This document shows, piece by piece, positions 16,454 to 25,464 of a DNA stretch of 64,000 nucleotides. A model generated the notes under the pieces. It was not told where the DNA came from and did no database searches. It saw only the letters and a list, made by a program, of their open reading frames with translations. How positions within the stretch are numbered: position 1 is the stretch's first letter; every line of letters starts with the position of its first letter. Source of the DNA: Rhizobacter sp. Root1221 (GTDB lineage: Bacteria; Pseudomonadota; Gammaproteobacteria; Burkholderiales; Burkholderiaceae_C); assembly GCF_001425785.1 (NCBI RefSeq), contig NZ_LMDI01000006.1, positions 62,001 to 126,000 on the forward strand, in the 5' to 3' direction. Position numbers and translations under genes: made by a program.

Positions 16454-17428
16454 CTATTTCTTGATCATCCCGAGCGAGCTCACGACCTTGGCGATGCGCG
16501 GCTGCTCGGTCTCTAGGAAAGCCTTGAAGGCATCGCCCGACAGGTACAGGTCGTTCCACTCGTTCTTGTCCAGCGTCTCCTTCCACGACGGCGTCTTGAC
16601 CGCCTTGTCGACCGCTGCGACCAGCTCGGCCTTCTGCGCTTCGCTGGTGCCGGGCGCGCCGAAAAGGGCGCGCCAGTTGGCCAGGACCACGTCGACGCCT
16701 TGTTCCTTCAGGGTGGGCACGTCCTTCACATCGGGCAGCCGCTCGGCAGCCGAGATGCCCAACGCGCGCAGCTTGCCGGCCTTGACCTGCGCGGCGAACT
16801 CGCCCCAGCCGCTGACGCCCACCGTGACGTGCCCGCCCAGGATGGCGGCCTGCGCCTCGCCGCCGCCGGCATGCGCGATGTAGTTGATCTTGCCCGGATC
16901 GACGCCCGCAGCCTGCGCGACCATGGCCGCGAGCAGGTGGTCGGTCGCACCTGCTGACCCGCCCCCCCACGACACCGCGCCCGGGTTGGCTTTCAGCAGC
17001 ACGACCAGGTCGGAGAGCTTCTGGATCCTGGACGCCGCCGGCACGACGATCACCTCGTACTCGCCGGTCAGGCGGGCAATCGGGGTCACCTGCGAGAGGT
17101 TCACCGGCGAGCCGTTCACCAGGATCGCGCCGACCATCACCGTGCCGCCGACCATCAGGGCCTGCGGGTCGCCCTTGGACGAGTTGATGAACTGCGCCAG
17201 GCCGATCGTGCCGCCGGCACCGGCCTTGTTGTCCACCGTCACGCGCTTGACGATGTCGCCGCTCTGCAGGGCGCGCTGCATCGAGCGTGCGGTCTGGTCC
17301 CAGCCGCCGCCGGGCGCGGCCGGGGCGAGGATCTTCAGGGCGTCAAGCGCCATCGCGCAAGGGGCGGCCAGCAGCAAGGCGGATGCGGCGACGGCGATGA
17401 GATGCCCCCTGGAAAACGTGCGTGTCAT
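16454..17428 (-). CDS. tctC: Tripartite tricarboxylate transporter substrate-binding protein TctC
   Basis: A 324-residue periplasmic protein. A signal peptide ([18 protein letters not shown]) is followed by the Bug/TctC fold: [19 protein letters not shown] near the mature N-terminus, the loop KAGAGGTIG and [17 protein letters not shown]. The GGGWDQ signature is typical of the tricarboxylate-binding subgroup. It is the first gene of the tctCBA operon and divergent from the ATP-citrate-lyase-like genes. It delivers its ligand to TctAB. The tricarboxylate identity is inferred from family and context. Confidence 0.93.
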   Translation of the reverse strand: MTRTFSRGHLIAVAASALLLAAPCAMALDALKILAPAAPGGGWDQTARSMQRALQSGDIVKRVTVDNKAGAGGTIGLAQFINSSKGDPQALMVGGTVMVGAILVNGSPVNLSQVTPIARLTGEYEVIVVPAASRIQKLSDLVVLLKANPGAVSWGGGSAGATDHLLAAMVAQAAGVDPGKINYIAHAGGGEAQAAILGGHVTVGVSGWGEFAAQVKAGKLRALGISAAERLPDVKDVPTLKEQGVDVVLANWRALFGAPGTSEAQKAELVAAVDKAVKTPSWKETLDKNEWNDLYLSGDAFKAFLETEQPRIAKVVSSLGMIKK

Positions 17429-17481
17429 GAACGTGTCTCCTCTGCTTGTGGCGGGCGATCTTGTCCCCGTGGATTCGCGAG

Positions 17482-17500
17482 GAGCTTTCGAAGAGCTTTC
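17482..17500. promoter_or_regulatory. Tandem direct repeat, candidate TctD-like binding site
   Basis: GAGCTTTC occurs at 17482-17489 and 17493-17500, an 11-bp period. TTCGAAG occurs at 17487-17493 and again at 17511-17517. Head-to-tail repeats one helical turn apart are the usual targets of OmpR/PhoB-family regulators. The site lies in the 226-bp divergent region between tctC and the lyase-like operon. Confidence 0.45.
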
Positions 17501-17540
17501 AGAACTGGCCTTCGAAGCCTCGGTACTTTCCCGATCAGGA

Positions 17541-17557
17541 TTACCCGCTGCGGGTAA
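17541..17557. promoter_or_regulatory. Perfect inverted repeat in the tctC/lyase divergent region
   Basis: TTACCCGC-T-GCGGGTAA: 8-bp perfect arms with a 1-bp centre, about 98 bp upstream of the lyase small-subunit start. It is a strong operator candidate for a dimeric regulator other than an OmpR-type protein. No such regulator gene is adjacent. Confidence 0.45.
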
Positions 17558-17654
17558 GCGATAGGGGGCGATGAAAGGGTTTAGAAAGCCCCGCCGCCCA
17601 GCTGTTTCCTAGCATCGCCGCCACGAGTGACCCACTGCGCACGAAGGACAGTCG

Positions 17655-18947
17655 ATGAACATCACAGGCATGCTGCACGGCTCCCGGCTCCTCAAGCTGG
17701 CCGGCTTTCCGACCCCGGACATCCTCGGCCCCGACGCAAGCGAGGCCGACATCAAGGCCCTCATCGCGCGCCACGGCCAGGTGTTCATCAAACCCGTGTT
17801 CAAGGGCGGCGTGGGCAAGAAGGGCAAGGCCGGGCTGATCGGCCGCGCGAGCGACCTGAAGACCGCACTGGCCGAAAAGGAACGCCTGTACTTCTGCGAA
17901 CACCGCCACGGCAACCAGTACGCCAAGGCCAACGGCGTCACCTTCGAGGCGGGCGTTCCGGCCGAGCACGAGGTCTACTTCTCGCTGACGGACGACACCC
18001 GCTTCCGCGCCCCGACGATGACGCTGACGCACCATGGCGGCATCGACATCGAGGAGCTCGACAAGTCGCAGATCGTCAGCGTACCCTTCAACCCGCTGAC
18101 CGGCCTGAAGGCCTTCATCGTGGCCAATGCGCTGTCGGAGCTCGGGGCGCCCAAGCAGATCATCTCGCCGCTGGTGCAGCACCTGCCGAACCTGTGGGAC
18201 CTGTTCCACGACTACGGCATGACGACGCTGGAGCTGAACCCGATCCGCCTGCGCGCCGACACGAAGGGCCGGCTCACGCCCGTGGCCTGCGACTTCAAAT
18301 GCGGCTTCGATCGCGACGACCCGCGCTGGCAACGGCTCGAGCTGCCGGCCGACCTGTTCGCGGCCGACTACTCCGACTTCGAGCAGGAGATCAACACGCT
18401 GCGCACCTACCAGGGCCAAAGCGACGTCTACGTGATCAACGCCAAGGGCACGATCCTGGCACCGACGTTCGGCGGCGGCGCCAATTCGCTGGTGACCGAG
18501 ATGCTGGGCGACGACGCGATCATCTCGTCCGACTTCGGCGGAAACCCGCCCTACGAGAAGATGAAGTCGGTCGCGCGCATCTGCTTCAAGCACTGGCTGA
18601 AACAGTCGAACGTGCTGTTCATCATCGGCGGGAAGAGCAACAACACCGACATCTTCGAGACCTTCCGCGCCATGGCCGACGCGCTGCGCGAGCACTTCGG
18701 CGAATACGGCGCGCAGCCGCTGTACCTGGTGATCGGGCGCGGCGGCCCGAACCTGGTGCGCGGGATGGGCGTCATGCGGGACACCTGCGAGGCGCTGGGC
18801 ATCCCCTACCGCATCTTCGGCTTCGACTCGGCGATGAGCGAGGTGGTGGACTACGCGCGCCGCGTCGACGGATGGATGAAGGCCGGCGGGCGCGACAAGG
18901 TCGCCGCCAGCATGGGGCTGGGCGCCGGCAGCGTCCGCGCCGCCTGA
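17655..18947 (+). CDS. ATP-citrate-lyase-like ATP-grasp subunit
   Basis: A 430-residue protein corresponding to the N-terminal half of animal ATP-citrate lyase. An ATP-grasp domain (FIKPVFKGGVGKKGKAGLIG, then TLELNPIRL with the metal-binding ELNP pattern) precedes a citrate-binding/CoA-ligase domain (LFIIGGKSNNTDIF, then IGRGGPNLVRGMGVM, then IPYRIFGF). Family chemistry is ATP-dependent activation of a carboxylate on the way to a CoA thioester. It is followed 33 bp later by the large subunit. Both are divergent from tctCBA, which makes citrate or a related tricarboxylate the likely substrate. The start is ATG 17655 with AAGGA upstream. Confidence 0.85.
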   Translation: MNITGMLHGSRLLKLAGFPTPDILGPDASEADIKALIARHGQVFIKPVFKGGVGKKGKAGLIGRASDLKTALAEKERLYFCEHRHGNQYAKANGVTFEAGVPAEHEVYFSLTDDTRFRAPTMTLTHHGGIDIEELDKSQIVSVPFNPLTGLKAFIVANALSELGAPKQIISPLVQHLPNLWDLFHDYGMTTLELNPIRLRADTKGRLTPVACDFKCGFDRDDPRWQRLELPADLFAADYSDFEQEINTLRTYQGQSDVYVINAKGTILAPTFGGGANSLVTEMLGDDAIISSDFGGNPPYEKMKSVARICFKHWLKQSNVLFIIGGKSNNTDIFETFRAMADALREHFGEYGAQPLYLVIGRGGPNLVRGMGVMRDTCEALGIPYRIFGFDSAMSEVVDYARRVDGWMKAGGRDKVAASMGLGAGSVRAA

Positions 18948-18980
18948 ACCCGAACCCCTCGAACAACAGGAGCATCGATC

Positions 18981-21683
18981 ATGGCCCAGAGCGTCGGCCC
19001 CTTCAAATACCACGTCGGCATCAAATCGCTGGCGCAGATCGCCACGCGGCAGGACCGCGTGTGCGTGCTCAACATCATGGGCGGCGAATCGAGCGAGGTC
19101 ACGCCGGTGGGCCACGCCTGGAGCGGCGGCAACGTGGTGTTCGGCACCTCGCCCGGCCGCCGCGGTCAGGTGCTGGAAACGCCGCAGGGCGACATCCCCG
19201 TCTACAACAACGTGCGCGAGGGGCTGGAGGCCGGCCACCAGTTCAACTGCGGCGTGGTCTACCTGCCGCCGAGTGCGGCGGACGACGGCGTGGTCGAACT
19301 GATCCGCGTCAATCCCGAGCTGCAGAAGATCTTCATCCCGACCGAGAAGATGAGCGTGCACGACGCGCGCGAGATCCGTGCGATGGCACAGGCGCGCGGC
19401 ATCGACATCTTCGGCGGCAACAGCCTGGGCGTGGCCGACTCGTGGAACCAGGTTCGCATCGGCGGCGCGCTGGGCGGTGACGCCCCCGGCGACACGCTGC
19501 GCAAGGGATCGGTGGCGATCCTTTCCAACTCGGGCGGCTTCACGACGACCATCGCGCAGTACCTGCGCATGGGGGGTTGGGGTACGACCACGCTGGTGTC
19601 CAGCGGCAAGGACGTGTACATCCACTACGCCGCGCCAGAGTTCGCGTTCGCCTTCGGCAACGACGATCGCAGCAAGGCCGCGGTGCTGTACTGCGAGCCC
19701 GGCGGCTACTACGAGCTCGATGCCGAGTTCACCAAGCCGGTGGTGGCCTGCGTGGTGGGGCGCTGGAAGAGCCGGCTCACGCGCGCGGTGGGCCATGCCG
19801 GGGCCATGTCGGGCGGCGGCGACGACGCGGCGTCCAAGGAGCGTTGGTTCATGCAGAAGTTCGGCGTCGACGCGCTGTTTACGCGCGAGCGCCCGGTGTG
19901 CTCGGCCAAGGGCGCGGTGGTGGTCAACATCGCCGACATTCCGGCAGCGCTGACCGCGGTGATGGCGGCCAACGGCGTGAAGCCCGACTTCGCACCCGAA
20001 GGCACGACGGAGCTGAAACCCTGGTTCGGCTCCAACATGCGCGTCGCGCTGCCGCCGGAGTTGGACCTGCCCGTGGTGCGCGCGGCGGTGCCGTACGACG
20101 TGCAGGTCGAGACGCTGGACCGGCACGTGGGCGCCGTGTTCGCGCGTGCGGCCATGAAGGACGCCTCGGGCGTCTCGCAGATGGACCCGAAGACGCAGGT
20201 CACGCGGCTCAACGGCGTGTCGGTGCTCGACGCGGCGCAGTACCCGCTGGAGGCCAACGTCAACCTGGCCCTGCTCAAGGAGCCGGGCGGTGAGAACGAC
20301 CGCAAGCTGGTGAGCGTGGCGATCGCGGCCCACCTGAACCTGCACGGCGATGCGACGCTGGCGGCGGCGCAGGCCGCCCGCGAAGCCGGCAACGCGCCGA
20401 ATGCCGTTCTGGCGGCGGCGCTGGCCATCGTGGGACCGCGGCGCACCGAGCCCGCCCGGGCCATCGCGAGCCATCTGATCGAGCGCTTCGCGGCGGCCGG
20501 ACTGCGCGACGCACTGGACGAAAGCTTCGCGCTGGAGGCGCTGCTGGAGGCGGACGAGCGCGGCGGCCAGATGCTCTGCAGCCGGCCCGATCCGCGTGCC
20601 CAGGCCATGCTCGACGCCCTGCGCGCGCGCGGCGCCCGCTCGGTGTTCGTGCGCTACATCGAGCGACTCGGCAGCTACCCCAGCGCCGACGCGGTGCTGG
20701 CCGCCATCACCACCACGCTCGGTTGGGGGCCGTTGATGCGCCGGCGCATCTCGCGCCTGACGGTGGAGTGCCTGCCGGCGTGGGTGCAGCTGTTCGGCAC
20801 CCTGATCGGCGCCTCGGTTGACGCCGAGCGGCACGAACCGACGCGCTTCTGCGGTATCGCCGAAGCCGATCTGCTCGGTAGCCGTTCGCTCACCGAAGTG
20901 GCCTGTGTGGCGCTGCTGCACGAGAAGCCGAGCGAGAGCGACTTGTTCACCTTCCAGACCCTGGTGGGGCTGCTGCTGAGCAACGGCCCGGGCACGATTT
21001 CGGCACAGGGTGCCAAGGGCGCGGTCTCGTCCGACGGGCCCGAGCAGCCTGAGCGGGTACAGCTCAACAAGGGGCTGCTCGGGTTCCTGACACACTGCGG
21101 CTACGCGCACGGCGGCAACGGCTATGAGGGGGTGGCCTTCCTGCTCGACCAGTTCAAGGACAGCGGCCTCGCCGATCCGGGCGACCCGTCGCATGGCGTG
21201 GACATCGCGGCCCTTGCGGCGCGTTATGTCGACACGTATGCACGCTACAAATCCGAGAAGAAGACCAGCGGCAACCTCGACATCCAGAAGATCCCCGGCG
21301 TGAACCATCCGGTGTTCAAGGACAAGCCGGTCAACCACGATCCGCGAGAGGTGTTCATCGGCGAGCTGATGCAACAGCGCGGCGAGCACAACGTGTTCCA
21401 TGCCTTCTACAAGGCGCTGGTGCAAAGGCTCTACGACGAGGGCGTGTCTCGCACCGTCTACTGCGTGAACATCGACGCGGTGATCGCCGCGTTGCTGCTC
21501 AAGATCGTATGGCCGGCGTACCGCGCCGGCAGCATCAAGGCCGATGCGCTGGAGACGGCGGCCTTCACGATCTTCCTGTACGCCCGCATGCTGGGTTGTG
21601 CCGCCGAGGTCGACGACCACCTCAACCGCGGCCGCAACATGGACACACGCGCAGCGGCGTCGGCGTGCCGCTTCGTGACCTGA
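18981..21683 (+). CDS. ATP-citrate-lyase-like large subunit (CoA-binding, ligase, citrate-synthase-like)
   Basis: A 900-residue protein. A CoA-binding and succinyl-CoA-ligase-alpha-like half has the phospho-histidine segment VGHAGAMSGG (His272). A citrate-synthase-like domain lies in the C-terminal half. Aligning by eye with ATP-citrate lyase, His776 (GVNHPVF) and Asp832 (VNIDAVIA) fit two of the three catalytic citrate-synthase residues. The first position, His in ADHG-type motifs, appears as Asn668 (LSNGPGTIS). The protein is also about 290 residues longer than the equivalent part of animal ATP-citrate lyase. Expected role: CoA-dependent cleavage of a tricarboxylate to acetyl-CoA and an oxo-acid, but specificity or chemistry may differ. 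Confidence 0.78.
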   Translation: MAQSVGPFKYHVGIKSLAQIATRQDRVCVLNIMGGESSEVTPVGHAWSGGNVVFGTSPGRRGQVLETPQGDIPVYNNVREGLEAGHQFNCGVVYLPPSAADDGVVELIRVNPELQKIFIPTEKMSVHDAREIRAMAQARGIDIFGGNSLGVADSWNQVRIGGALGGDAPGDTLRKGSVAILSNSGGFTTTIAQYLRMGGWGTTTLVSSGKDVYIHYAAPEFAFAFGNDDRSKAAVLYCEPGGYYELDAEFTKPVVACVVGRWKSRLTRAVGHAGAMSGGGDDAASKERWFMQKFGVDALFTRERPVCSAKGAVVVNIADIPAALTAVMAANGVKPDFAPEGTTELKPWFGSNMRVALPPELDLPVVRAAVPYDVQVETLDRHVGAVFARAAMKDASGVSQMDPKTQVTRLNGVSVLDAAQYPLEANVNLALLKEPGGENDRKLVSVAIAAHLNLHGDATLAAAQAAREAGNAPNAVLAAALAIVGPRRTEPARAIASHLIERFAAAGLRDALDESFALEALLEADERGGQMLCSRPDPRAQAMLDALRARGARSVFVRYIERLGSYPSADAVLAAITTTLGWGPLMRRRISRLTVECLPAWVQLFGTLIGASVDAERHEPTRFCGIAEADLLGSRSLTEVACVALLHEKPSESDLFTFQTLVGLLLSNGPGTISAQGAKGAVSSDGPEQPERVQLNKGLLGFLTHCGYAHGGNGYEGVAFLLDQFKDSGLADPGDPSHGVDIAALAARYVDTYARYKSEKKTSGNLDIQKIPGVNHPVFKDKPVNHDPREVFIGELMQQRGEHNVFHAFYKALVQRLYDEGVSRTVYCVNIDAVIAALLLKIVWPAYRAGSIKADALETAAFTIFLYARMLGCAAEVDDHLNRGRNMDTRAAASACRFVT

Positions 21684-21759
21684 GGGGGGCCTCGAGAACC
21701 ACTGCACCGACCTGCCGCCGCACACGCAGCAGGAACTGATCGACCCCGAGGAGAACCCC

Positions 21760-24081
21760 ATGGCAGATGACCTGCGCGACGCCGCGCTCGACTACCACCG
21801 TTACCCCACGCCCGGCAAGATTTCGGTGACCCCGACCAAGCCGATGGCCACCCAGCGCGACCTGGCGCTGGCGTACTCGCCCGGCGTCGCCGAGGCCTGC
21901 CTGGCCATCGCCCGCGACCCGCTTGCGGCGGGCCAACTCACCTCCCGGGCCAACCTGGTGGCCGTCATTACCAACGGCACCGCCGTGCTGGGCCTGGGCA
22001 ACATCGGCCCGCTGGCGGGCAAGCCGGTGATGGAGGGCAAGGGCTGCCTGTTCAAGAAGTTCGCCGGCATCGACGTGTTCGACATCGAGCTCGACGAGCT
22101 CGACCCCGACAAGCTGATCGACACCATCGCGCGCATGGAGCCGACCTTCGGCGGCATCAACCTCGAAGACATCAAGGCGCCCGAATGCTTCTACATCGAG
22201 CAGAAGCTGCGCGAGCGCATGAAGATCCCGGTCTTCCATGACGACCAGCACGGCACCGCCATCGTCGCGGCGGCGGCCATTCTCAACGGCCTGAAACACG
22301 TGGGCAAGGACATCGGCGAGGTCAAGCTGGTGGCTTCGGGCGCCGGCGCCGCCGCGCTGGCCTGCCTGGACCTGGCGCTGAGTCTCGGTCTCAAGCGCGA
22401 GAACATCTGGGTCACCGACGGCAAGGGCGTGGTCTACATCGGGCGCACCGCGGGCATGGACGACAACAAGGCGCGCTACGCCCAGGAGACGAACGCGCGC
22501 ACGCTGGCCGACGTGATGCCCGGGGCCGACATCTTCCTCGGCTTGTCGGCCGGCGGCGTGCTCTCGCCGGAGATGGTCAAGGGCATGGCGCGCGACCCCT
22601 TGATCTTCGCCATGGCCAACCCCACGCCCGAGATCATGCCGGAGGACGCGCTGGCGGTGCGCCCCGACGCCGTCATCGGCACCGGCCGTTCGGACTACCC
22701 GAACCAGATCAACAACGTCCTGTGCTTCCCGTTCATCTTCCGCGGCGCGCTCGATGTCGGCGCCACCTCCATCAATGAAGCGATGAAGGTGGCCACGGTA
22801 CACGCCATCGCGGGGCTGGCGCATGCCGAGGTCCCGGACCTGGTCGCCAAGGCCTATGGCGCCGCCGGCCTGCGCTTCGGCCGAGACTACCTGATCCCCA
22901 AGCCCTTCGATCCGCGCCTCATCGTGGCCGTGGCGCCCGCCGTGGCGCGGGCGGCCATCGACTCCGGTGTGGCGACGCGACCCATCGCCGACATGGACAC
23001 GTACCGCGCCACCCTCGCCCGTTTCGTCTACCACTCCGGGTCGGTGATGCAGCCGGTGTTCGACGCGGCGCAGAAAGCGCCCAAGCGCGTGGTCTACGCC
23101 GAGGGCGAAGACGAACGCGTGCTGCGCGCGGTGCAGATCGTCGTCGACGAGCGGCTGGCCAAGCCGATCGTGGTGGGCCGCGCCGGCGTGGTGGCGCAGC
23201 GCATCCAGGACTTCGGGCTGCGCCTGGCGCCGGGGCGCGACTTCGAACTCGTCGATCCCGACACCGATGCACGCGTGCCGCAGGCCGCGCAGGCCTACTA
23301 CCAGCGCACCCGCCGCAAGGGGGTCACGCCCCTCGCGGCCGAGGCCACCTTGCGGCGCAACCCGACAGCACTGGCCGCGATGCTGGTGCGCCACGGCGAC
23401 GCCGACGCGCTGCTGTGCGGCGTCAACGGCGGCTACCGTGCGCACCTCGAGGTGGTGGCCGACGCGATCGGCCTGCGCGAAGGCGTGGAGACGCTGGCCG
23501 CCATGAACATGCTGATGCTGCCCGAACGCACGCTGTTCATCTGCGACACCTACGTCAACGCCGACCCGAGCCCCCAGCAGCTGACCGAGATCACCGTGCT
23601 GGCCGCCGACGAGCTGCGCCGCTTCGGCATCAGGCCGCACGTGGCCCTGGTGTCGCATTCCTGCTTCGGCAGCGAAGACACGCCGAGTGCGCAGAAGATG
23701 CGCCGGGCGCTGGCACTGATCCGCTCGCTCACCCCCCCGTTCGAGGTCGAGGGCGAGATGCACGGCGATGCGGCCCTGTCCAAGGAGACCCTGGACCAGG
23801 TGTTCCCCGACTCGGGTTTGACGCGTGAAGCGAACCTGCTGGTGATGCCGACGCTCGACGCGGCCAACATCACGTTCAACGTGCTCAAGGCCAGTGCGGG
23901 CAACGGCATCACTGTCGGGCCCATCCTGCTCGGCCTGGCCAAGCCGGCGCACGTCCTCACGCCGACCGCCAGCGTGCGGCGCCTTGTCAACATGACGGCG
24001 CTGGCCTCGGTGGACGCCGCGGCACAGTGGGCCAGCCACACGGCCACGTCGATGCTGTCGCACGTGGACGCCGCCCGTTGA
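21760..24081 (+). CDS. maeB: NADP-dependent malic enzyme, MaeB type with phosphotransacetylase-like domain
   Basis: A 773-residue enzyme that decarboxylates malate to pyruvate with formation of NADPH. The malic-enzyme domain spans about residues 1-430: [33 protein letters not shown] with the metal-binding Asp, and [15 protein letters not shown] as nucleotide-binding motif. The C-terminal 330 residues are the phosphotransacetylase-like regulatory domain ([16 protein letters not shown], then [14 protein letters not shown]). The ATG at 21760 follows GAGGAG. It is 76 bp after the lyase-like large subunit. Together they could turn a tricarboxylate into acetyl-CoA, pyruvate and NADPH, with malate dehydrogenase encoded elsewhere. 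Confidence 0.94.
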   Translation: MADDLRDAALDYHRYPTPGKISVTPTKPMATQRDLALAYSPGVAEACLAIARDPLAAGQLTSRANLVAVITNGTAVLGLGNIGPLAGKPVMEGKGCLFKKFAGIDVFDIELDELDPDKLIDTIARMEPTFGGINLEDIKAPECFYIEQKLRERMKIPVFHDDQHGTAIVAAAAILNGLKHVGKDIGEVKLVASGAGAAALACLDLALSLGLKRENIWVTDGKGVVYIGRTAGMDDNKARYAQETNARTLADVMPGADIFLGLSAGGVLSPEMVKGMARDPLIFAMANPTPEIMPEDALAVRPDAVIGTGRSDYPNQINNVLCFPFIFRGALDVGATSINEAMKVATVHAIAGLAHAEVPDLVAKAYGAAGLRFGRDYLIPKPFDPRLIVAVAPAVARAAIDSGVATRPIADMDTYRATLARFVYHSGSVMQPVFDAAQKAPKRVVYAEGEDERVLRAVQIVVDERLAKPIVVGRAGVVAQRIQDFGLRLAPGRDFELVDPDTDARVPQAAQAYYQRTRRKGVTPLAAEATLRRNPTALAAMLVRHGDADALLCGVNGGYRAHLEVVADAIGLREGVETLAAMNMLMLPERTLFICDTYVNADPSPQQLTEITVLAADELRRFGIRPHVALVSHSCFGSEDTPSAQKMRRALALIRSLTPPFEVEGEMHGDAALSKETLDQVFPDSGLTREANLLVMPTLDAANITFNVLKASAGNGITVGPILLGLAKPAHVLTPTASVRRLVNMTALASVDAAAQWASHTATSMLSHVDAAR

Positions 24082-24152
24082 ACACCCAACCAGCCGAGGA
24101 AGACTTCCAGGGTTTCCGGCATCGAGCTTGCGATCTGTCCTTGCAGCCGCGT

Positions 24153-24390
24153 AACCGCGTACTGGCCGTGGCCTGCGACGTGGCCGACTTCGCCTCGTGC
24201 ACCCAGGCCGTGGCCCAGGTGCAAAGGGACGTCGGCGCTGTCGACCACGTCTCGTCGGTCAACGGCTCCAAGGGCGCGTTCGGCCAGACCCTGAAAGGAA
24301 GTGGCGGGCCTGATCATCTACCTCGCCTCGGAGGAAGCGGCGTTCGTGACCGGCGCCAACATCGCGATCAATGGCGGCCAGCACATGCAG
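24153..24390 (+). pseudogene. phaB: Acetoacetyl-CoA reductase (phaB) remnant
   Basis: Two pieces of a PhaB-like short-chain reductase survive. The first, 24153-24290, reads CDVADFASCTQAVAQVQRDV and then VSSVNGSKGAFGQT. The region that should hold NNAG and the helix before ISSVNG is missing in frame. The second, 24298-24390, is in another frame and reads EVAGLIIYLASEEAAFVTGA and then INGGQHMQ, the C-terminus. The intervening catalytic Tyr-Lys segment is gone and no start codon is present. The gene is thus non-functional after at least two deletions and a frameshift. It sits directly after the NADPH-forming malic enzyme gene. Confidence 0.82.
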
Positions 24391-24447
24391 CAGGAGTCGC
24401 CGGACTGTCGGCGGACACCCGCGGCGGTTGGTGCTGGTGCAGGTCCG

Positions 24448-25464
24448 TCAACGACGGTACTCATGCATCACCTCGCGGTTCTTCCCGGATCGCTTGGCCT
24501 CGTAGAGCGCCTTGTCCGCGGCTTCGATGAGCTGGACGGATGAGCCGCCGCGTTGCGGGATCGTCGAGGCGCCGCCCACGCTCACGGTGAGGTTCCGGAC
24601 CACCGCTGAAGCGCCGTCCACCAGCTGAAGGTCGCGCACTGCCGCGCGGAGTTTTCCGGCCATGAAGCTTGCGCCCGTCAGCGGTGTGGTGGTCATGACC
24701 AGTGCGAATTCCTCGCCGCCGTAGCGAGCAACGAGATCGGTCGACCGGTTGGCATTCAGCTGCAAGGTGCTTGCCACCTTCTTCAAGGCCTCGTCTCCGC
24801 CCAGGTGGCCGTAGGTGTCGTTGTACTGCTTGAAGTCGTCGATATCGATCATCAACACGGAAAGGGGACTTTGGTCGCGCAGCGACCGGCTCCATTCCAG
24901 CTGGAGGTGCTCGTTGAAATGACGCCTGTTGCAGATTTCGGTGAGTCCGTCCACGTTGGTCAACCGCTGCAGCTCGATGTTCATCTCCGTCAGCTGCTGC
25001 TGGCTCTCGCGCAACGCCCGGTATGCTTCGTCGCGCTGCAGCTGGTTCAAGTACGCCTTGGAGTGGTAGCGGATGCGCGCGACCAGCTCGATCTGGCTGG
25101 GCAACTTGACGAGATAGTCGTTGGCACCGGCTGCGAACGCATCACCCTTCACAGCGGGGTCTTCGGTGGTGGACAGCACCACGATCGGGATGTCGCTGGT
25201 GGCCGAATTTGCGCGGTATCGGCGAACCAGCGTCAAGCCGTCGATGCCGGGCATGACCAGGTCCTGCAGGATCACCGTCGGCCGAATCTGCTCAGCCACC
25301 GCGACCGCCTTTGCCGGGTCGGCGCAATAGTGGAAGTCGATGCCCGGCTGGTTCAGCAGCGCGCGGCGTACGGCCTCCCCAACCATCGCCTGGTCGTCGA
25401 CCAACAGCACCATGACGGCGGAGTGCGTCGCCATATCAAGCTTTTTCGCTTCAAGGTCCATCAT
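24448..25464 (-). CDS. wspR: WspR-type diguanylate cyclase response regulator
   Basis: A 338-residue cytosolic protein. The receiver domain (about residues 15-135) has the phospho-acceptor Asp in ILQDLVMPGIDG and Lys in DYLVKLP. A short coiled-coil linker leads to the GGDEF domain with active-site GGEEF at residues 249-253. The inhibitory c-di-GMP site RSTD sits five residues before it. It makes cyclic di-GMP when phosphorylated by WspE. The start ATG at 25464 overlaps the end of wspF by 14 bp. It is the final gene of the seven-gene wsp operon. The product should promote biofilm formation on surface contact. Confidence 0.94.
   Translation of the reverse strand: MMDLEAKKLDMATHSAVMVLLVDDQAMVGEAVRRALLNQPGIDFHYCADPAKAVAVAEQIRPTVILQDLVMPGIDGLTLVRRYRANSATSDIPIVVLSTTEDPAVKGDAFAAGANDYLVKLPSQIELVARIRYHSKAYLNQLQRDEAYRALRESQQQLTEMNIELQRLTNVDGLTEICNRRHFNEHLQLEWSRSLRDQSPLSVLMIDIDDFKQYNDTYGHLGGDEALKKVASTLQLNANRSTDLVARYGGEEFALVMTTTPLTGASFMAGKLRAAVRDLQLVDGASAVVRNLTVSVGGASTIPQRGGSSVQLIEAADKALYEAKRSGKNREVMHEYRR

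Noticed and set aside
21684-21759. A protein-like segment (LENHCTDLPPHTQQELID) in frame upstream of maeB
   Set aside because: The malic enzyme N-terminus from ATG 21760 is complete and has a strong ribosome site. The upstream residues match nothing I recognise and are treated as leader sequence.
17541-21761. A 1406-codon open frame on the minus strand
   Set aside because: It lies antisense to the two lyase-like genes, which have clear domains and ribosome sites. The composition (His/Arg/Val-rich, no recognisable domain) is the typical antisense shadow in GC-rich DNA.
21622-24063. An 813-codon minus-strand frame
   Set aside because: It is antisense to the malic enzyme gene and has no recognisable domain.
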